Of a stretch of DNA of 17,043 nt, positions 1 to 7,706 are shown piece after piece. The stretch spans positions 1 to 17,043 of the forward strand of contig UQHQ01000038.1 in assembly GCA_900540945.1 (NCBI GenBank). The letters run 5' to 3'. Source of the stretch: an uncultured Collinsella sp. (lineage in GTDB: Bacteria; Actinomycetota; Coriobacteriia; Coriobacteriales; Coriobacteriaceae). Position 1 is the first letter of the stretch, and the number at the start of each line of letters is the position of its first letter. The translations under genes were made by a program, and so were the position numbers. The notes beneath the pieces were generated by a model that saw nothing but the letters and a program-made list of their open reading frames with translations, made no database searches and was not told the origin of the DNA.

Positions 1-2
1 CC

Positions 3-3000
3 GGCGGCAGAAGGCCAAGGGGGGGCTGGGGGGAGAAGAAGCCGTACTATGCGGCGGGTCCTGTGTCCGTCGCTGGCCAAGTTGAGCTTTACGACGTACA
101 GTTTGAGGGCTCTCCCGCCACCAATGGCGTGCACGTGGGCGATACGCTCAAGACCAAGGTACGCAAAAAGGACGGCTCGAACTACAGTTATATCGAACGT
201 ACCGACAATGTGACCTATCAGTGGCAGTATGCAAATACCAGCTCGAGCTACGACTCCGCTTACACCGATATCCCCGGTGCTACCAAGGCTACCTATACCG
301 TTGACGCCGTCTATGCCGGCAAGTACCTGCGCGTGAATGTGACGAGCGAAAATACCGTTTTCAGCACGCAGAAGAAGAGCTCGTACAGTACGCAGTCCGT
401 TGCCCCGCTCGGCCCCGTGACGCTCAAGGGTCAGTACAAGCTGGCGGGCATCGAACTTGCCGATAAGAACGTTACGCTGAGTGTGGGCTCAAAGATCACG
501 CCGAGCGTGCAGGTTCCGGGCAGCTGGTCGGGCTCGACGAAGGACGTGCCCGACGATGCCGAGTTGACCATGGCGTGGTACGCCAAGGGCGAGGGCGATG
601 CCGATTGGACCGAGCTCACCGACGGCATCGATACGACCGATGGCAGCCTGACCATTTCGGACGCGCTTGTTGGCAAGCGCATTAAAGTTACGGCGAGCGC
701 TCTCGATAACACGGTTGAGTGGGTTTCTTCCGATAGCGTTACCGCGGCGGGGGAGTATAACCTGCTGCGCGTGACCACTACGCCGCAGATCAATAGCGAT
801 TCGATCCATCTCGTCTCGGGTGATAGCGTTAAGGCGACGGCGCAGGCTAAGCGCGCTGACGGCTCGACCACCAACGGTATCGACGTCACCGATCAAGCGA
901 CTGTTGTCTGGTACGCGGCTGACGACGCGAAGGCCTCTGCGGCCGACTGGACACTTCTGCCCGACATGTCGGGCGCCACGGCAACGGTTTCGGCTTCTGC
1001 CGCGGGCAAGTATCTGAAGGCTGTCGCCACGAGCGGCAGCTCGACGGTCGAGCTTGTCTCTGCCAATCCCGTGATCGCCGCAGGCTCTCTTGAGGCCGCA
1101 GTCCAAAAGCTCAACGATGCCAATAAACAGATCGCCGTTGATTACAGCGCTAAGGGCGGCAACGTCAATGACGCGCTGAAGGCGCAGCTTGCCGATCTGG
1201 GATTTACCGATATTGACGTCAAGGTCTCCGAGGGCGGCGTTGCCTTTAATGCAGAGGATGACAAAGCCACGGTCGGTATCTCCGACGCTCAGGATAAGAC
1301 CAACGGCGATGTGACCTTCTTCTTCATTGACCCCAACGACTACACCGGTTACAACATCGACGGTCTGCGTAGCGCCGAGGTCGTGTTTGAGCTGTCGCGT
1401 GGCGACGAAACCGAATACTATCAGCCCAGCAAGACAGTGCAGGTTGCTTGGGACGAAGCCCGCGTTCAGCAGATGCTCGACGATGCTGCCGAGCAAATTG
1501 CCATAGGCTACGCTTCGGGCGATTCGGCCGAGTCCGTCACGTCGAATCTCACGCTTCCGTACCGCGCAGGCTCCAAGAGCAAGTTCGAGGTTGAATGGAA
1601 GAGCTCCGACGGCGATGTCATTTGGCCGTCCGGTTATGGCTGGGACGACTACACCGGCAAGGTGACGCGCTTTTCGAGCGATCGCACCGTAACGCTGACC
1701 GCGACCGTTTCGTTTGTGAGCGGTGGCCCGTCTGACGTTAAGGGCGCGCACGACTTCACCGTGACCGTCAAGGGTGATCCCGAGAAGGTCGCCGCCGACA
1801 AGAAGGCGCTGCAGGAGAAGGTCGATGCGGCCTTTACCTACGACAATATCAAGTACTCCGGCACCGACGCGGTCGCTAACAAGGATGGCCTGACCGCCGA
1901 TCTGCAGATGCCGCGCACGAGCACGCTTAATATCGACGGCAAGTACTACAAGGTCGAGTACTCCGCCAGCACCGATGACATTACGTTCAACGGTTACAAG
2001 GGCACGGTCTACCAGCCGCTGCCTGGCGCCGAGGCGGCGAAGACCAAGATCACCCTTACGGTGACCGATAAGTCCAACGCCGAGGTCACGGCAAGCAAGA
2101 CCCTCGACTTTGCGATTTCTCCGCAGGACCAGGGCGAGCTCGATGCCGAGCTTTCTCTTATGGAAAAGGCGAAGGCCGGCTATGCTGCCGCCATTCTGAA
2201 TGGCCAGGACGCCAATGCCGTTTCGGCGGACATGCACGCGTTCCAGAAGGCGTATCTCGATGCCGACGGCAACCTTGCCTGGAGCTACAACAAGACGACG
2301 ACCGATTCGACGTCCCTTGGTATTGTTCCGGAGGATCTGCCTGGCTATGACGCGATGTCCGGGCAGGATTGGCGTCTGTTTAAGTCGAGCAACAGCTCTA
2401 TTGTCTCCGCAGAGAATCTCAAGGTCACGCAGCCGCAGTACAACACGAAGGTTGTCGTTTCCTCGCGCCTGACGAGTGAGAAGTACGCTCGCTATGCTGA
2501 GCGCTATCCCGACAATGCCACGTATGCCAAGCTTGCCAACCAGGATGTCTCGGCAACGTTGACGGTCGTGGGCACGAGTGGTCAAAACAGCCCCGAGGTC
2601 ACAGCGACGTGCTCGGTTATTGGCGTCGACGCCAAGGGCAAGCAGCAGACGTGGGCTGCCGCTTCGCAGTACACGCTCAAGAACGGCTCGACTGCCGCCG
2701 ATCTTTCCGAGGAGCTCTTTAAGCAGGCTGGCCTCAAGGCCGACTACGACCCCAACGGCTCTTGGGGTTGGGTGCTCAATTCCATTACGTCGCCTTTCGA
2801 TGCCGATCGCACCCTTGCATACGACCATGCTACGGGTGCCTATTGGCAACTATTCATCAACGGCGTCGCTGCGTCGGTGGGCGCTGGCAACTACAAGCTC
2901 GAGGCGGGCGACTCTGTCGTCTGGTGTTACTCGAAGTACGGTGACGCTGCGCCCACCGACCAGCTTTCGGTAAGCTGTACCGTTGTCGGTCAGGACGCTT

Positions 3001-5549
3001 CAGGTGCTCAGCAGACGTGGGCGCAACCTACGACCTCGCTGGTGGAAGAGGGCGCAACTGCCGCCGATCTTTCCGAGCAGGTCTTTAAGCAGGTCGGTAT
3101 TGGCGCCGACACTGGCACGGGCTCGTACGGTTGGTTCCTCAATTCGTTGACCTCGCCGTTCGAAAAGAACGTGACGCTTTCGACCGAGCAGGTTAACGAG
3201 AGTACCTGGAAATACTGGCAGTTCTTTGTCAACGGCAAGATGGCCAATGTCGGCGCCGGCAACTACACGCTCAAGGCCGGCGATGAGATTGCCTGGGTCT
3301 ATGGTTCCGATGGCACCATGCCCGGTCAGGTTTCTGTCTCGATGGAGATCATCGGCAAGAAGGACGATAAGGCACAGCGCTGGACCGATCCTTCGAAGCA
3401 GGTGTTTGTTGGGGGCACGACGATCAAGGACGCCACTGCCGCCTACTTTGATGCCTTGGGCATCAAGTCCGAGATGTACGATCAGCTGGGCTTCTGGGGC
3501 GTTCACAGCCTTGTCTCTCCGCTTGACGGCACTAAGTTGGCCGGCGCTTGGTCGTACTTTGTTAACGGTGTTCCCGGTTCTCAGCTCGATAGTGACTACG
3601 TGCTCAAGTCGCGTGACGAGATCGTCTGGGCTTATGCTGCCGGCGATACGGTGCCTAATCCCGACGAGGTCGTAGTCAATCCGAGCGCCCCACGTCCGAC
3701 CGATTGGAAGTCCGATTGGGACGGCAAGTCCAATGCGGCGGTCGAGAACGTTTCGACGCCTACGGGTGCGCTAGCGAGCTCTTGGACGTTCGACTGGAAG
3801 GCGTATTCTGGTTCGGCGTATCCCAACGCGAGCGAACCTATTGTCGTGAACGGCAACGTGTATCTTGCCGTCAACAAGCGTTTGCTAAAGATTGACGCCA
3901 AGTCGGGCAAGGTTCTTGCCGAGTCGAATCTTAAGGCTGCGGTCGGTTACACCTCGCGCCCGATTTATGCGAACGGTTTGGTTATCGTTCCGCTTGACGG
4001 CGGTGCGGTCCAAGCCCTGACGGCTGACGCGCTCACAACGGTTTGGGTCACTGACTCCGTGAGCGAAACTGCTCAGTCGAATTCTCAGCTGACAATTGAT
4101 GGCAATTATCTCTATGTCGGCACCGTTGATGTCGACTATGGAACGAGTACGTACAATAACGGTCATCTGACGCGTATTAATATCCTGACCGGCGCTGTTT
4201 CTTGGCAGCATGTTAATGCTGATGAGGGCTATTACTGGACAGGCGCTACGGTGGGCGATGACTATGTCTTGGTTCCCACCAGTGCCGGTACCGTCGAGAT
4301 GCTCAGCAAGTCTTCGGGCGATGTGCTCGGAAAGGTTTCGGTTGGTGCTGTTGTCAACTCCACCTGCGTGCTTTCGGCTGACGGCAGCCATGCCTATCTC
4401 ATCTCGCGCGACGGCAAGCTGCACGTCTTGGCGATTTCTGATGGTGACTCACGCGATGCGGATGCCGCTTCGCGTATTACCGAGGAGCGTGTGGTCGACC
4501 TTGGCCTTACGGGATGTGCATGCGTGCCTACGACGACGTATGATGGCAAGCTGATTGTTGGCGGCGAGGTTGCTGGCGGCTCTGCGCTGGCGATTATTGA
4601 TCCGGCCAACAACTTTGCCAAGACGCTGGTTTCGTCTGCTGATGGCACTGCGCTTCCTGCTGGCGGCATCAAGGGCGCTCCGCTCGTGAGTGTCCAGGGC
4701 AAAGACGCGTATGTCTACTTCACGGTTAACTACGGCGAGAGCCCTGATTTCGTTAACTACACCTCAGGCGGTGGCGTATATCGTTACAAGTTGGGTGACG
4801 CTGAGGCTTCTGGTGTGTTTAGCGCAACGGGCCACTACAACTTCTGTGACTCGCCAATCGCTTGTGATGCCCAGGGCAACTTGTACTACATCAACGACTC
4901 AGGCACGCTGTTTAAGCTGAATGCTGGCGTTAAGGTTTCGTTTAGCGCTGGCGAGGGGTCCAAGGTCGATTTTCAGACTACGGCCGCCAACGGCTCTGTC
5001 GCCAAGCCTGCCGATCCGACGCGCAAGGGCTACACCTTCGCTGGTTGGTATACCGACGAGGCTTGTACGGAGGCGTATGACTTTAGCGTTGCGGTGACGG
5101 CTGATATGACGCTGTATGCCAAGTGGATCAAGAATGCTGTTAACCCTGGTGGTAACGGTGGCTCAGGCTCCGCTGGCGGCAATGGCGGTTCGGGTAATGC
5201 TGGTGCTGGTTCCGGCTCCGGTAACGGCACAAACGGCCAGCAAACTGGCGGTGCTGTTGCTCCGGGTAAGAAGCCGGTGTCGTCTACCACGGCTACGACC
5301 GAGACCAAGGACGATAAGGATTCCAAGAAGAAATCCGATAAGTCCGGCAAGAAGGACAAGAAGTCCGGCAAGAAGGATGACAAGTCCGGCAAGTCCGACA
5401 CGGGCTCGTCTGCATCGACCGCTGCCAGGAAGTCCGCTGCGGCTCCCTCGCAGGAGTCTGGCTTCAACCCGCTCGCCATCGCCGGCGTGGCGGCCGGCGT
5501 GATCGGTCTCGCCGTCATCGGCGTGTTCGTGTTTACCAAGCGTCGGTAG
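3..5549 (+). CDS. Giant multidomain cell-surface protein (Ig-like, 3x DUF4430, PQQ propeller, InlB repeat, TM anchor), 5' partial
   Basis: The frame is open to the left edge (first full codon at 3), so the GTG at 63 is probably internal and the signal peptide lies outside the window. Domains in order: three Ig-like repeats with the W-Y and AGKYL-type pattern (about 78-1090); three domains like the atrophied bacterial Ig family (about 1440-1780, 1810-2110, 2150-2575); three DUF4430 domains (2598-3647), each ending in a GNY-L-x-G-D/R-D-x-I/V-V/A-W motif; a PQQ-like beta-propeller (about 3780-4920); one InlB/Listeria-Bacteroides repeat with GYTFAGWYTD (4929-5132); a Gly/Ser-rich linker; a Lys/Ser/Asp stalk; and a C-terminal hydrophobic helix ending in KRR (about 5460-5546). 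No LPXTG sorting motif is visible, so it is probably held by the membrane helix. DUF4430 is related to the C-terminal domain of transcobalamin, so binding of a corrinoid or another small ligand is possible, but that is inference. The domain architecture is clear; the function is not. Confidence 0.9.
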   Translation, partial: GGRRPRGGWGEKKPYYAAGPVSVAGQVELYDVQFEGSPATNGVHVGDTLKTKVRKKDGSNYSYIERTDNVTYQWQYANTSSSYDSAYTDIPGATKATYTVDAVYAGKYLRVNVTSENTVFSTQKKSSYSTQSVAPLGPVTLKGQYKLAGIELADKNVTLSVGSKITPSVQVPGSWSGSTKDVPDDAELTMAWYAKGEGDADWTELTDGIDTTDGSLTISDALVGKRIKVTASALDNTVEWVSSDSVTAAGEYNLLRVTTTPQINSDSIHLVSGDSVKATAQAKRADGSTTNGIDVTDQATVVWYAADDAKASAADWTLLPDMSGATATVSASAAGKYLKAVATSGSSTVELVSANPVIAAGSLEAAVQKLNDANKQIAVDYSAKGGNVNDALKAQLADLGFTDIDVKVSEGGVAFNAEDDKATVGISDAQDKTNGDVTFFFIDPNDYTGYNIDGLRSAEVVFELSRGDETEYYQPSKTVQVAWDEARVQQMLDDAAEQIAIGYASGDSAESVTSNLTLPYRAGSKSKFEVEWKSSDGDVIWPSGYGWDDYTGKVTRFSSDRTVTLTATVSFVSGGPSDVKGAHDFTVTVKGDPEKVAADKKALQEKVDAAFTYDNIKYSGTDAVANKDGLTADLQMPRTSTLNIDGKYYKVEYSASTDDITFNGYKGTVYQPLPGAEAAKTKITLTVTDKSNAEVTASKTLDFAISPQDQGELDAELSLMEKAKAGYAAAILNGQDANAVSADMHAFQKAYLDADGNLAWSYNKTTTDSTSLGIVPEDLPGYDAMSGQDWRLFKSSNSSIVSAENLKVTQPQYNTKVVVSSRLTSEKYARYAERYPDNATYAKLANQDVSATLTVVGTSGQNSPEVTATCSVIGVDAKGKQQTWAAASQYTLKNGSTAADLSEELFKQAGLKADYDPNGSWGWVLNSITSPFDADRTLAYDHATGAYWQLFINGVAASVGAGNYKLEAGDSVVWCYSKYGDAAPTDQLSVSCTVVGQDASGAQQTWAQPTTSLVEEGATAADLSEQVFKQVGIGADTGTGSYGWFLNSLTSPFEKNVTLSTEQVNESTWKYWQFFVNGKMANVGAGNYTLKAGDEIAWVYGSDGTMPGQVSVSMEIIGKKDDKAQRWTDPSKQVFVGGTTIKDATAAYFDALGIKSEMYDQLGFWGVHSLVSPLDGTKLAGAWSYFVNGVPGSQLDSDYVLKSRDEIVWAYAAGDTVPNPDEVVVNPSAPRPTDWKSDWDGKSNAAVENVSTPTGALASSWTFDWKAYSGSAYPNASEPIVVNGNVYLAVNKRLLKIDAKSGKVLAESNLKAAVGYTSRPIYANGLVIVPLDGGAVQALTADALTTVWVTDSVSETAQSNSQLTIDGNYLYVGTVDVDYGTSTYNNGHLTRINILTGAVSWQHVNADEGYYWTGATVGDDYVLVPTSAGTVEMLSKSSGDVLGKVSVGAVVNSTCVLSADGSHAYLISRDGKLHVLAISDGDSRDADAASRITEERVVDLGLTGCACVPTTTYDGKLIVGGEVAGGSALAIIDPANNFAKTLVSSADGTALPAGGIKGAPLVSVQGKDAYVYFTVNYGESPDFVNYTSGGGVYRYKLGDAEASGVFSATGHYNFCDSPIACDAQGNLYYINDSGTLFKLNAGVKVSFSAGEGSKVDFQTTAANGSVAKPADPTRKGYTFAGWYTDEACTEAYDFSVAVTADMTLYAKWIKNAVNPGGNGGSGSAGGNGGSGNAGAGSGSGNGTNGQQTGGAVAPGKKPVSSTTATTETKDDKDSKKKSDKSGKKDKKSGKKDDKSGKSDTGSSASTAARKSAAAPSQESGFNPLAIAGVAAGVIGLAVIGVFVFTKRR
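2598..3647 (+). repeat. Three tandem DUF4430-type domain repeats within the surface protein
   Basis: Copies lie at about 2598-2933, 2964-3305 and 3330-3647. Copies 1 and 2 share the order Q-Q-T-W-A, TAADLSE, L-N-S-I/L-T-SPF, YWQ-F-NG and GAGNY-L-AGD. They are also close at DNA level: 21 identical bases start at 2691 and at 3057, exactly 366 bp (122 codons) apart. Copy 3 is more diverged but keeps SLVSPLDG and the final DEIVWAY. A fourth copy is the C-terminal domain of the next gene. Confidence 0.8.
5340..5402 (+). repeat. 21-bp tandem repeat encoding a KSGKKD-type stalk
   Basis: The unit beginning AAGTCCGGCAAG recurs at 5340, 5361 and 5382, a period of exactly 21 bp or seven codons (KSGKKDK, KSGKKDD, KSGKSDT). 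It sits between a Gly/Ser-rich linker (about 5148-5270) and the membrane helix, and would form a highly charged, extended wall-spanning stalk. The in-frame period predicts length variation between strains. Confidence 0.75.
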
Positions 5550-5558
5550 GTGGGGGCT

Positions 5559-6446
5559 GTGTCCAATAAGCCACAGGACGTCGAGTCCAAGCAGCCCGAC
5601 TCGTCGTTCATCCAGCTTGACGATACAAAGCAAAAGGGCGCCGCTTCGGCGGCGTCCGCCCCTCGGCGCAAGGTGCTTGTTGGCGCCCTGACGGCCGCCT
5701 GCACCGTTTTGATCGTTGTGTCGCTAGGCTTTGTCCAACCTTCTTCCAGCGGTGCTTGGTCCATCGATTGGATCACTCGGGCCGTGGCGGGGAAGAGCGT
5801 TGCCGACTCTGGCTCTGCTGCCTCTCACAAGACAGAGGCGGGTTCCTCGTCTTCTGATGCCGCGGACTCTGAATCCAAGGAGTCGGATGAATCGGACTCC
5901 AAGAACGATTCCGAATCTTCGGATAAGGACTCCAAAAAGGAATCGAAGGAGAAGAAGTCCGAAGACAAGGGCGGCAAGACGTCCAACAACGCGTCTGCTG
6001 GACAGGGTTCTGAATCCGCCGGTGGATCGAGTTCTTCTGACGGCTCTTCTTCGGGCGGCGGCTCGGCGTCTGGCGGTGGGTCTGCATCCAACAGTGGCAG
6101 CGCCTCTGCGGGCAATCAGGGCGGCTCGCAGCAGCCTGGCTACGTCACGGTGACGGTTTCGGTCACATCGAGCGCTGTGGGCAATCCCGTGTCTTCTGGT
6201 GGCACCTTCACCTTTAACGAGGGCGCTACGGTCTACGATGCCCTGTGCGCCCTGGGGCTTTCCGTGAATGCGCATGGCTCGTCGTACGGCACGTATGTCG
6301 CCGCCATTGGCGGTTTGGCCGAGAAGGAGCACGGCGGCACGAGTGGCTGGATGTACTCCGTCAACGGCGTGGCGCCCAACACAGCGTGCAGCAATTACGT
6401 CCTGCACAACGGCGACAGTGTCGTCTGGTATTACGTAACGGGCTAA
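5559..6446 (+). CDS. Membrane-anchored DUF4430 protein with Ser-rich linker
   Basis: About 295 residues. I chose the GTG at 5559 over the GTG at 5550 because AGGTGG (5548-5553) gives a Shine-Dalgarno at the right distance; that site overlaps the TAG of the preceding gene, so the two are probably translationally coupled. A cytoplasmic N-terminus of about 37 residues with RRK precedes one hydrophobic helix (residues about 38-60), which fits an uncleaved signal anchor. Residues about 75-190 are a low-complexity Ser/Asp/Lys then Ser/Gly linker. Residues 195-295 are one DUF4430 domain: a beta-strand start (TVTVSV), GATVYDAL, SGWMYSVNG and a final GDSVVWYYV. It would display this domain outside the membrane beside the three copies in the upstream protein. 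Ligand capture (corrinoid-like, by relation to transcobalamin) is inference. Confidence 0.85.
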   Translation: MSNKPQDVESKQPDSSFIQLDDTKQKGAASAASAPRRKVLVGALTAACTVLIVVSLGFVQPSSSGAWSIDWITRAVAGKSVADSGSAASHKTEAGSSSSDAADSESKESDESDSKNDSESSDKDSKKESKEKKSEDKGGKTSNNASAGQGSESAGGSSSSDGSSSGGGSASGGGSASNSGSASAGNQGGSQQPGYVTVTVSVTSSAVGNPVSSGGTFTFNEGATVYDALCALGLSVNAHGSSYGTYVAAIGGLAEKEHGGTSGWMYSVNGVAPNTACSNYVLHNGDSVVWYYVTG

Positions 6447-6469
6447 ATGCCTCGACATAACACGCCAAG

Positions 6470-6506
6470 CGGGCGGTTCGGACAAACATCCGGGCCGCCC
6501 GTTTTT
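6470..6506 (+). terminator. Rho-independent terminator of the surface cassette
   Basis: A 13-bp stem (6470-6482 with 6489-6501, two G-T pairs) with a 6-nt loop CAAACA is followed directly by TTTTT (6502-6506). It lies 23 bp past the stop of the second surface gene and closes the plus-strand unit. Confidence 0.9.
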
Positions 6507-6543
6507 CATGCGTAGAGGACTGGGTCGCCGGGTCTCTCGGCAA

Positions 6544-6579
6544 ACAAAAAACCGGTTGGAACGAGAATTCCAACCGGTT
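6544..6579 (-). terminator. Rho-independent terminator of the first gtrA-like gene
   Basis: A perfect 12-bp stem (6550-6561 with 6568-6579, loop CGAGAA) contains AACCGGTT in each arm. Read on the minus strand it is followed by TTTTTTGTTTG. It lies 26 bp past the stop of the minus-strand gene that ends at 6606. Confidence 0.88.
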
Positions 6580-6605
6580 ATACCTTCAAGCAAATGTCGA
6601 ACAAA

Positions 6606-7013
6606 CTACGACTGTGCGCCCTCGAGGAATAAGCGACGGCTAAAGTAGTTGTACCAGGTGACCAAGAACGTTGCGATTGCCTTCATGGCCTGGTAGCCGA
6701 TGCTCAAAAACGTGACGCCCACAAACATGTACAGGTCGTTGAGGCCCAAACCAATCACCGACAGGATGGTGAAGATCGTGAACTCGCGCTTGCGGCTCAT
6801 GCCCTCACGGTGGTCGAACACGTACTTCATGCTGAGCCAGTAGTTGACCACGACGGACGTGGTAAACGAGATCGTGGTGCTCATCAAAAAGTCGAGGTGG
6901 AACAGCTCGACGAGCGCAATGAGCATACCCCAGTCGATGCCAAAGGAGATAAGACCCACGACAGCGAACTTGAGGAATTGCTTGGTATGAGGTCGTGCCA
7001 GGGCCTTGCGCAC
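6606..7013 (-). CDS. GtrA-family membrane protein (copy 1)
   Basis: 135 residues, the usual size of the GtrA family (small four-helix membrane proteins, many of which act with glycosyltransferases in moving undecaprenyl-linked sugars or in envelope polysaccharide synthesis). Four hydrophobic segments are visible at about 13-37, 42-62, 78-100 and 103-125. Family landmarks are FLKFAVVG near the N-terminus, N-Y-W-x-S-MKYVF before the central basic loop, and LNDLYMF in the third helix. The start is a GTG with only a weak Shine-Dalgarno, so the exact start is uncertain. It is a paralogue of the next gene: the loop motif MKYVF-x-H-x-EGMSR-x-REF is shared. No glycosyltransferase lies beside it, so the substrate cannot be named. 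Confidence 0.85.
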   Translation of the reverse strand: MRKALARPHTKQFLKFAVVGLISFGIDWGMLIALVELFHLDFLMSTTISFTTSVVVNYWLSMKYVFDHREGMSRKREFTIFTILSVIGLGLNDLYMFVGVTFLSIGYQAMKAIATFLVTWYNYFSRRLFLEGAQS

Positions 7014-7095
7014 GTAATCACATCCAATGCGTTGACGAATCGAGCAGAGGATACTTTAGAGCTTTTGCAAGGGAAACGTAAGGGCTTTGCCAAGA

Positions 7096-7121
7096 ACTAT
7101 ACGAACTCGCCAAATATTCAA
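7096..7121 (-). promoter_or_regulatory. Possible promoter for gtrA-like copy 1
   Basis: On the minus strand TATAGT (7101-7096) is a good -10 match. TTGAAT (7121-7116) is a -35-like site, but the spacer is only 14 bp, so the -35 is doubtful. Transcription would start about 75 nt upstream of the GTG, within the 219-bp spacer between the two gtrA-like genes. Confidence 0.3.
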
Positions 7122-7164
7122 GGGGTAATCCGCAAACGTTGCAAATCTTACCGTAAACGAGCAA

Positions 7165-7208
7165 GGCCCACGAACAACGCAGTGCTCGACGTGCGTCATC
7201 CGTGGGCC
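7165..7208 (-). terminator. Hairpin downstream of gtrA-like copy 2, possible weak terminator
   Basis: An 8-bp perfect outer stem, GGCCCACG (7165-7172) with CGTGGGCC (7201-7208), encloses a second short stem, ACGCA (7177-7181) with TGCGT (7192-7196). On the minus strand the flank reads TTGCTCGTTTACGG, only a poor U-tract. A further 6-bp pair, GTAGCT/AGCTAC (7211-7216 and 7231-7236), overlaps the stop codon. Confidence 0.4.
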
Positions 7209-7232
7209 CCGTAGCTGTGCGGAAAAGTCGAG

Positions 7233-7628
7233 CTACTTGGTCTCGTCGCCCTCCAGGAAGATCTTTCGGGTCACAAAGTTGTAGACCATAACAAGCGCGG
7301 TGGCGCAAATCTTGGCGATATTGGCCTCGAGCCCCAGGCCGGCGTTGAGCGCCAGCACGATACCGTCGTTGAGTGCCAAGCCAATAACGGACAACACGAC
7401 AAAGATGATGAACTCGCGGCGGCGGCTCATGCCCTCCTTGTGTGCAAATACGTACTTCATGCTCGCGACGTAGTTAAAGATGAGCGAGACGATAAAGCCA
7501 CTGGTGTTGGCGATCAGGATATTGAGGCCCAGGCCGTAGTGGAGCAGATTCATGATGCCAAAGTCGATGACGGTGGCAATGACGCCGACGACGCCAAACT
7601 TCATGATCTGCGCAAGGAGCTTTTGCAT
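7233..7628 (-). CDS. GtrA-family membrane protein (copy 2)
   Basis: 131 residues from the ATG at 7628, which has a good Shine-Dalgarno (AAGGCAGG, 5 nt spacing) on the minus strand. A longer TTG start at 7691 is possible but adds a stretch that lies outside the usual family core. Four hydrophobic segments are visible at about 8-30, 34-56, 71-96 and 100-120. It shares the loop MKYVF-x-H-x-EGMSR-x-REF and SVIGL-x-LND with copy 1, so the two arose by duplication and have since diverged. It lies 78 bp downstream of fbp on the same strand and could be co-transcribed with it. GtrA proteins usually work with a polyprenyl-phosphate glycosyltransferase; none is in the window. Confidence 0.85.
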   Translation of the reverse strand: MQKLLAQIMKFGVVGVIATVIDFGIMNLLHYGLGLNILIANTSGFIVSLIFNYVASMKYVFAHKEGMSRRREFIIFVVLSVIGLALNDGIVLALNAGLGLEANIAKICATALVMVYNFVTRKIFLEGDETK

Positions 7629-7706
7629 GGTACCTGCCTTAGGGTGGCGCCGGGGCGCCGTGGGGATGACAAACTCAGCAAGTTTAGCCAATCCGCGCAG
7701 GCGGGG

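Noticed and set aside
63..65. GTG as the start of the giant surface protein
   Set aside because: The frame is open to the left edge, no signal peptide follows this codon and no convincing Shine-Dalgarno precedes it, so the gene most likely begins outside the window.
489..2849. Long open frame (786 codons) on the minus strand within the surface gene
   Set aside because: It lies wholly antisense to a gene with clear Ig-like domains, is rich in Arg, Val and Leu with no recognisable domain, and is what GC-rich codon bias produces on the opposite strand.
5403..5549. Sortase (LPXTG-type) anchor at the end of the surface protein
   Set aside because: A C-terminal hydrophobic helix with a KRR tail is present, but no LPXTG or close variant precedes it, so only membrane anchoring is supported.
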